A stretch of DNA of 7,765 nucleotides, taken from NCBI GenBank assembly GCA_011390035.1, contig JAABTE010000119.1, positions 1-7,765 of the forward strand, given 5' to 3'. Source of the DNA: Desulfobacteraceae bacterium. GTDB lineage: Bacteria > Desulfobacterota > Desulfobacteria > Desulfobacterales > JAABSP01. Positions 5,803-7,765 of this stretch are shown here, piece after piece. Position 1 is the first letter of the stretch. Each line of letters starts with the position of its first letter. The notes beneath the pieces are model-generated. The model did no database searches. It had not been told where the DNA came from and was given only the letters and a program-made list of their open reading frames with translations. The translations under genes were made by a program, and so were the position numbers.

Positions 5803-7265
5803 GCAGCAAGATACTGATCAATGCCTCGGACCTGGACGAATGCAGGATCGCCAAGGTCACGGAAGGCACACTGGACGAATTTCACATCGAGAGCAGCGCC
5901 CGGGAGATCACCCACGGCAATGTTTACAAGGGTGTCATCATCCGAGTGGAGCCGGGCCTTCAATCCGTGTTCGTCGATTACGGCGCGGAGCGGCACGGCT
6001 TTCTTCAAAAAAACGAGATCCACAGCGATTACTACCAGGACACCCCTTCCGGGGAAAAGTGCATCCGGAACATCGTGCATCGGGGCCAGGAGCTGCTGGT
6101 GCAGGTGACCAAGGATCCGGTGATGAAAAAGGGCGCCATGCTCACCACCTTCATCTCCCTTCCGGGACGGTGCGTGGTGCTGATGCCCGGCTCCAAGAGC
6201 CGGGGGATCTCCCGCAAGATCGAGGACGAGGCCGAGCGAAAGCGGCTCAAGGAGATCGTGGAAAAGCTCAAGCTCCCCGATGAGATCGGCCTTATCGTGC
6301 GCACCGCCGGCGTCAACGCCACCAAGGCGATGCTGGAAAAGGACATCCGCTACCTGCAGCGGCTCTGGAAAACCATCAACGAAAAGGGCGTGAAGGAGGA
6401 TGCGCCCGCCCTGCTGTACAAAGAGCGAAGCCTGGTGTTGCGGTCCCTGCGGGACTATTTCGCCAGCGATATCCAGGAGATCCTGATCGATGACGCCGCC
6501 GTGTATCAGGATGTCAAGGAATTCATCAAGGTCATCTCCCCCAAGCAGACGCAAATCGTCAAGATGCACAAGGGGCCCAAGCCGATTTTCACCAAGTTTC
6601 AGCTCGAGGAGCAGATCGCGTCCGTGTATGAAAAGAGGGTGGGGCTCAAATCCGGCGGCTCCATCGTCATCGACCAGACCGAGGCCCTGGTGTCCATCGA
6701 CGTCAACTCCGGAAAGGCGATCCACAACCGCTCCATCGAGCAGACCGCGTATCAGGCCAACCTTGAGGCCGCCGAGGAGATCGCACGCCAGCTCCGGCTC
6801 CGGGACCTCGGGGGGCTGATCGTCATCGATTTCATAGACATGAAGGACAACAAGCATCGCCGGGAAGTGGAGCGGGTGCTGAAAAACTGCGTCAAGTCCG
6901 ACAAGGCCCGCACCAAGGTGGGCAAGATCAGCCAGTTCGGCCTTTTAGAGATGTCCCGGCAGCGCATCCGCCCCTCCATCGAGTTCGGCAGCTACGGCCC
7001 CTGTCTCCACTGCCAGGGCAAGGGGCTCATGCCCTCCACCGAAACGGTGGGCCTGGGCTTTCTGCGCCGGCTTCAGATCGAGTCCCTCAAGGAGGGGATC
7101 ACGGGCCTGCGGGCCGTGGTGGCCACGGAGGTGGCCGATTATCTGCTCAACAAGAAGCGCAAGGATATCCTGGACCTGGAGATTCAGCGGGACCTGACCA
7201 TCCGGATCGAGGGAGATCCCCGGATGCTGCCCAGGCAGAGCGAAATCATCAGCGAGACCCTTTAG
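5799..7265 (+). CDS. rng: Ribonuclease G (RNase E/G family endoribonuclease)
   Basis: A 488-residue protein, almost exactly the length of Escherichia coli RNase G and without the long disordered C-terminal scaffold of RNase E. The family cuts single-stranded AU-rich RNA, preferring 5'-monophosphorylated substrates, in 16S rRNA 5' maturation and mRNA decay. Visible: an S1 RNA-binding domain from about residue 37 (HGNVYKGVIIRVEPGLQSVF); the DNase I-like catalytic domain with magnesium-binding D301 (VSIDVNSGKA) and D344 (VIDFIDM), spaced 43 apart as in RNase E (D303, D346); and the zinc-link C402-L-H-C405 in GPCLHCQGKG, which joins subunits in the family. The ATG at 5799 is chosen because MSSKILINA matches the usual family N-terminus. 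The frame is open back to 5685, but those codons do not resemble the family and that ATG lies in the predicted -10 box. AGGAGG is unusually far away (18 nt), see the leader ORF. Confidence 0.95.
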   Translation: MSSKILINASDLDECRIAKVTEGTLDEFHIESSAREITHGNVYKGVIIRVEPGLQSVFVDYGAERHGFLQKNEIHSDYYQDTPSGEKCIRNIVHRGQELLVQVTKDPVMKKGAMLTTFISLPGRCVVLMPGSKSRGISRKIEDEAERKRLKEIVEKLKLPDEIGLIVRTAGVNATKAMLEKDIRYLQRLWKTINEKGVKEDAPALLYKERSLVLRSLRDYFASDIQEILIDDAAVYQDVKEFIKVISPKQTQIVKMHKGPKPIFTKFQLEEQIASVYEKRVGLKSGGSIVIDQTEALVSIDVNSGKAIHNRSIEQTAYQANLEAAEEIARQLRLRDLGGLIVIDFIDMKDNKHRREVERVLKNCVKSDKARTKVGKISQFGLLEMSRQRIRPSIEFGSYGPCLHCQGKGLMPSTETVGLGFLRRLQIESLKEGITGLRAVVATEVADYLLNKKRKDILDLEIQRDLTIRIEGDPRMLPRQSEIISETL

Positions 7266-7291
7266 GCGGCGGGAGCCGTTTTCCCGCCGCC
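7265..7291 (+). terminator. Strong hairpin at the end of rng, without a T-tract
   Basis: GGCGGCGGGA (7265-7274) pairs perfectly with TCCCGCCGCC (7282-7291) across a 7-nt loop, giving a 10-bp, almost all G-C stem that begins on the last base of the rng stop codon. The sequence after it (CGGGGAAGCGGGGG) has no run of T, so it is not a textbook intrinsic terminator. It may instead protect the rng mRNA 3' end, act as a weak attenuator before the next gene, or assist Rho-independent pausing. Confidence 0.4.
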
Positions 7292-7313
7292 CGGGGAAGC
7301 GGGGGATGCCCAC

Positions 7314-7765
7314 ATGCGGGAAAATAAAAAGAAAAGGCCCGGCGACCGGACCGCGCCCGTCATTGTCGGAATCGGGGCGATGCTGATCATCGCCTTGGGA
7401 GCGGGGCTGTGGATACTGCGGCAGGATAGCGCCGTCCCATCGGGTTCGGGCGGCGCCGCGGATGGAGTCGCCGCCCGGAGCGGCCAAGACGGCGCCTTTC
7501 CAGCGGAAGACGGAGCGGCGGCAGGTGGGCCGGGGGGAGGTGGACCGGCTGGAGGTGAACTGGCTGGAGGTGGACCCGCGGGAGATGGACCGGCGGCGCC
7601 CGCCACCGGATCGGCGCGGCCGGGCGTGCTGGATCTGAATCCCGGCGGCCGGAGCGGCCCATTGTCCGATCTGATGGCGGAGCGCAAAAGGGAATACGGC
7701 CTTGAAGAAAGCGTGGACGCCATCGTGGGCTCGGATGAGGCCATCCGCGTCGGCGACACGGTGGT
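7314..7765 (+). CDS. Unrecognised protein with one membrane anchor and a Gly/Pro/Ala-rich linker (3' end beyond window)
   Basis: The frame opens at ATG 7314 with GGGGGA 7 nt upstream and runs without a stop for 150 codons to the window edge. The start is basic (MRENKKKRPGDR), followed by one hydrophobic segment at about residues 15-34 (PVIVGIGAMLIIALGAGLWI), so the N-terminus should stay in the cytoplasm and the rest lie outside the membrane. Residues about 40-105 are a low-complexity Gly/Ala/Pro linker containing a tandem pentapeptide repeat. From about residue 105 (PGVLDLNPGG) the sequence becomes ordered-looking and charged (MAERKREYGLEESVDAIVGS), perhaps the start of a folded extracytoplasmic domain. 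No family is recognised. It lies 48 bp after rng on the same strand and may be co-transcribed. An out-of-frame ATG at 7306 does not give the membrane segment and is less likely. Confidence 0.75.
   Translation, partial: MRENKKKRPGDRTAPVIVGIGAMLIIALGAGLWILRQDSAVPSGSGGAADGVAARSGQDGAFPAEDGAAAGGPGGGGPAGGELAGGGPAGDGPAAPATGSARPGVLDLNPGGRSGPLSDLMAERKREYGLEESVDAIVGSDEAIRVGDTV
7536..7595 (+). repeat. Four in-frame 15-bp repeats coding a pentapeptide linker
   Basis: Four adjacent 15-bp units begin with GGAGGTGGACCGGCT and encode GGGPA, GGELA, GGGPA and GDGPA; a degenerate partial copy (GGTGGGCCGGGG) precedes them at 7524-7535. The unit is five codons, so changes in copy number would lengthen or shorten the linker of the membrane protein without breaking its frame. 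Confidence 0.85.

Noticed and set aside
5694..6857. Long minus-strand open frame of 387 codons opposite rng
   Set aside because: It is the complement of a clear RNase G and gives low-complexity Asp/Leu/Gly-rich sequence without family features.
1..7765. Mobile element, prophage, defence system or CRISPR array
   Set aside because: No transposase, integrase, terminal inverted repeats, spaced direct repeats or toxin-antitoxin-like gene pair is visible; all identified genes are housekeeping or signalling genes.

Overview
The window is a piece of an ordinary GC-rich bacterial chromosome. The protein styles point to a Desulfobacterota (former deltaproteobacterial) organism: a GlnD with the nucleotidyltransferase core GGYGRKEQCIHSDVDLL, and a cytoplasmic PAS kinase paired with an HD-GYP regulator. 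This placement is inferred from sequence style and no database search was possible. I see no tRNA, rRNA, CRISPR array, transposase, integrase or phage gene.

Layout. Positions 1-2391 (minus strand) hold glnD, the bifunctional PII uridylyltransferase/uridylyl-removing enzyme, cut by the window edge at the start of its second ACT domain. A 117-bp gap (2392-2508) holds five tandem copies of a 10-bp unit, each carrying a Shine-Dalgarno-like core in the glnD sense. Positions 2509-4086 and 4083-5471 (both minus) are a two-component pair sharing a 4-bp ATGA overlap: a soluble PAS histidine kinase and a response regulator of REC-DUF3369-HD-GYP architecture, predicted to degrade cyclic di-GMP. A 327-bp divergent intergenic region (5472-5798) carries one plausible sigma-70 promoter for each direction and a structured leader for the gene on the right. 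Positions 5799-7265 (plus) are rng, RNase G. After a hairpin that starts on the rng stop codon, 7314-7765 (plus) is the start of an unrecognised protein with one transmembrane segment and a Gly/Pro/Ala-rich linker.

How the genes work together. The kinase and regulator very probably form one signalling unit: cytoplasmic input, phosphotransfer to Asp89, then altered cyclic di-GMP breakdown. glnD follows on the same strand with no visible terminator, so nitrogen sensing could share a transcript with cyclic di-GMP signalling. rng is transcribed divergently, perhaps with the membrane protein behind it.

The genes belong to known families. The most interesting signals are in the control regions: (1) a possible 13-codon upstream ORF whose stop overlaps the rng start as ATGA, in a leader where the only strong Shine-Dalgarno lies 18 nt from the rng start; and (2) the out-of-register 10-bp repeat before glnD, which creates several competing start sites. 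I found no convincing evidence of a wholly new system.
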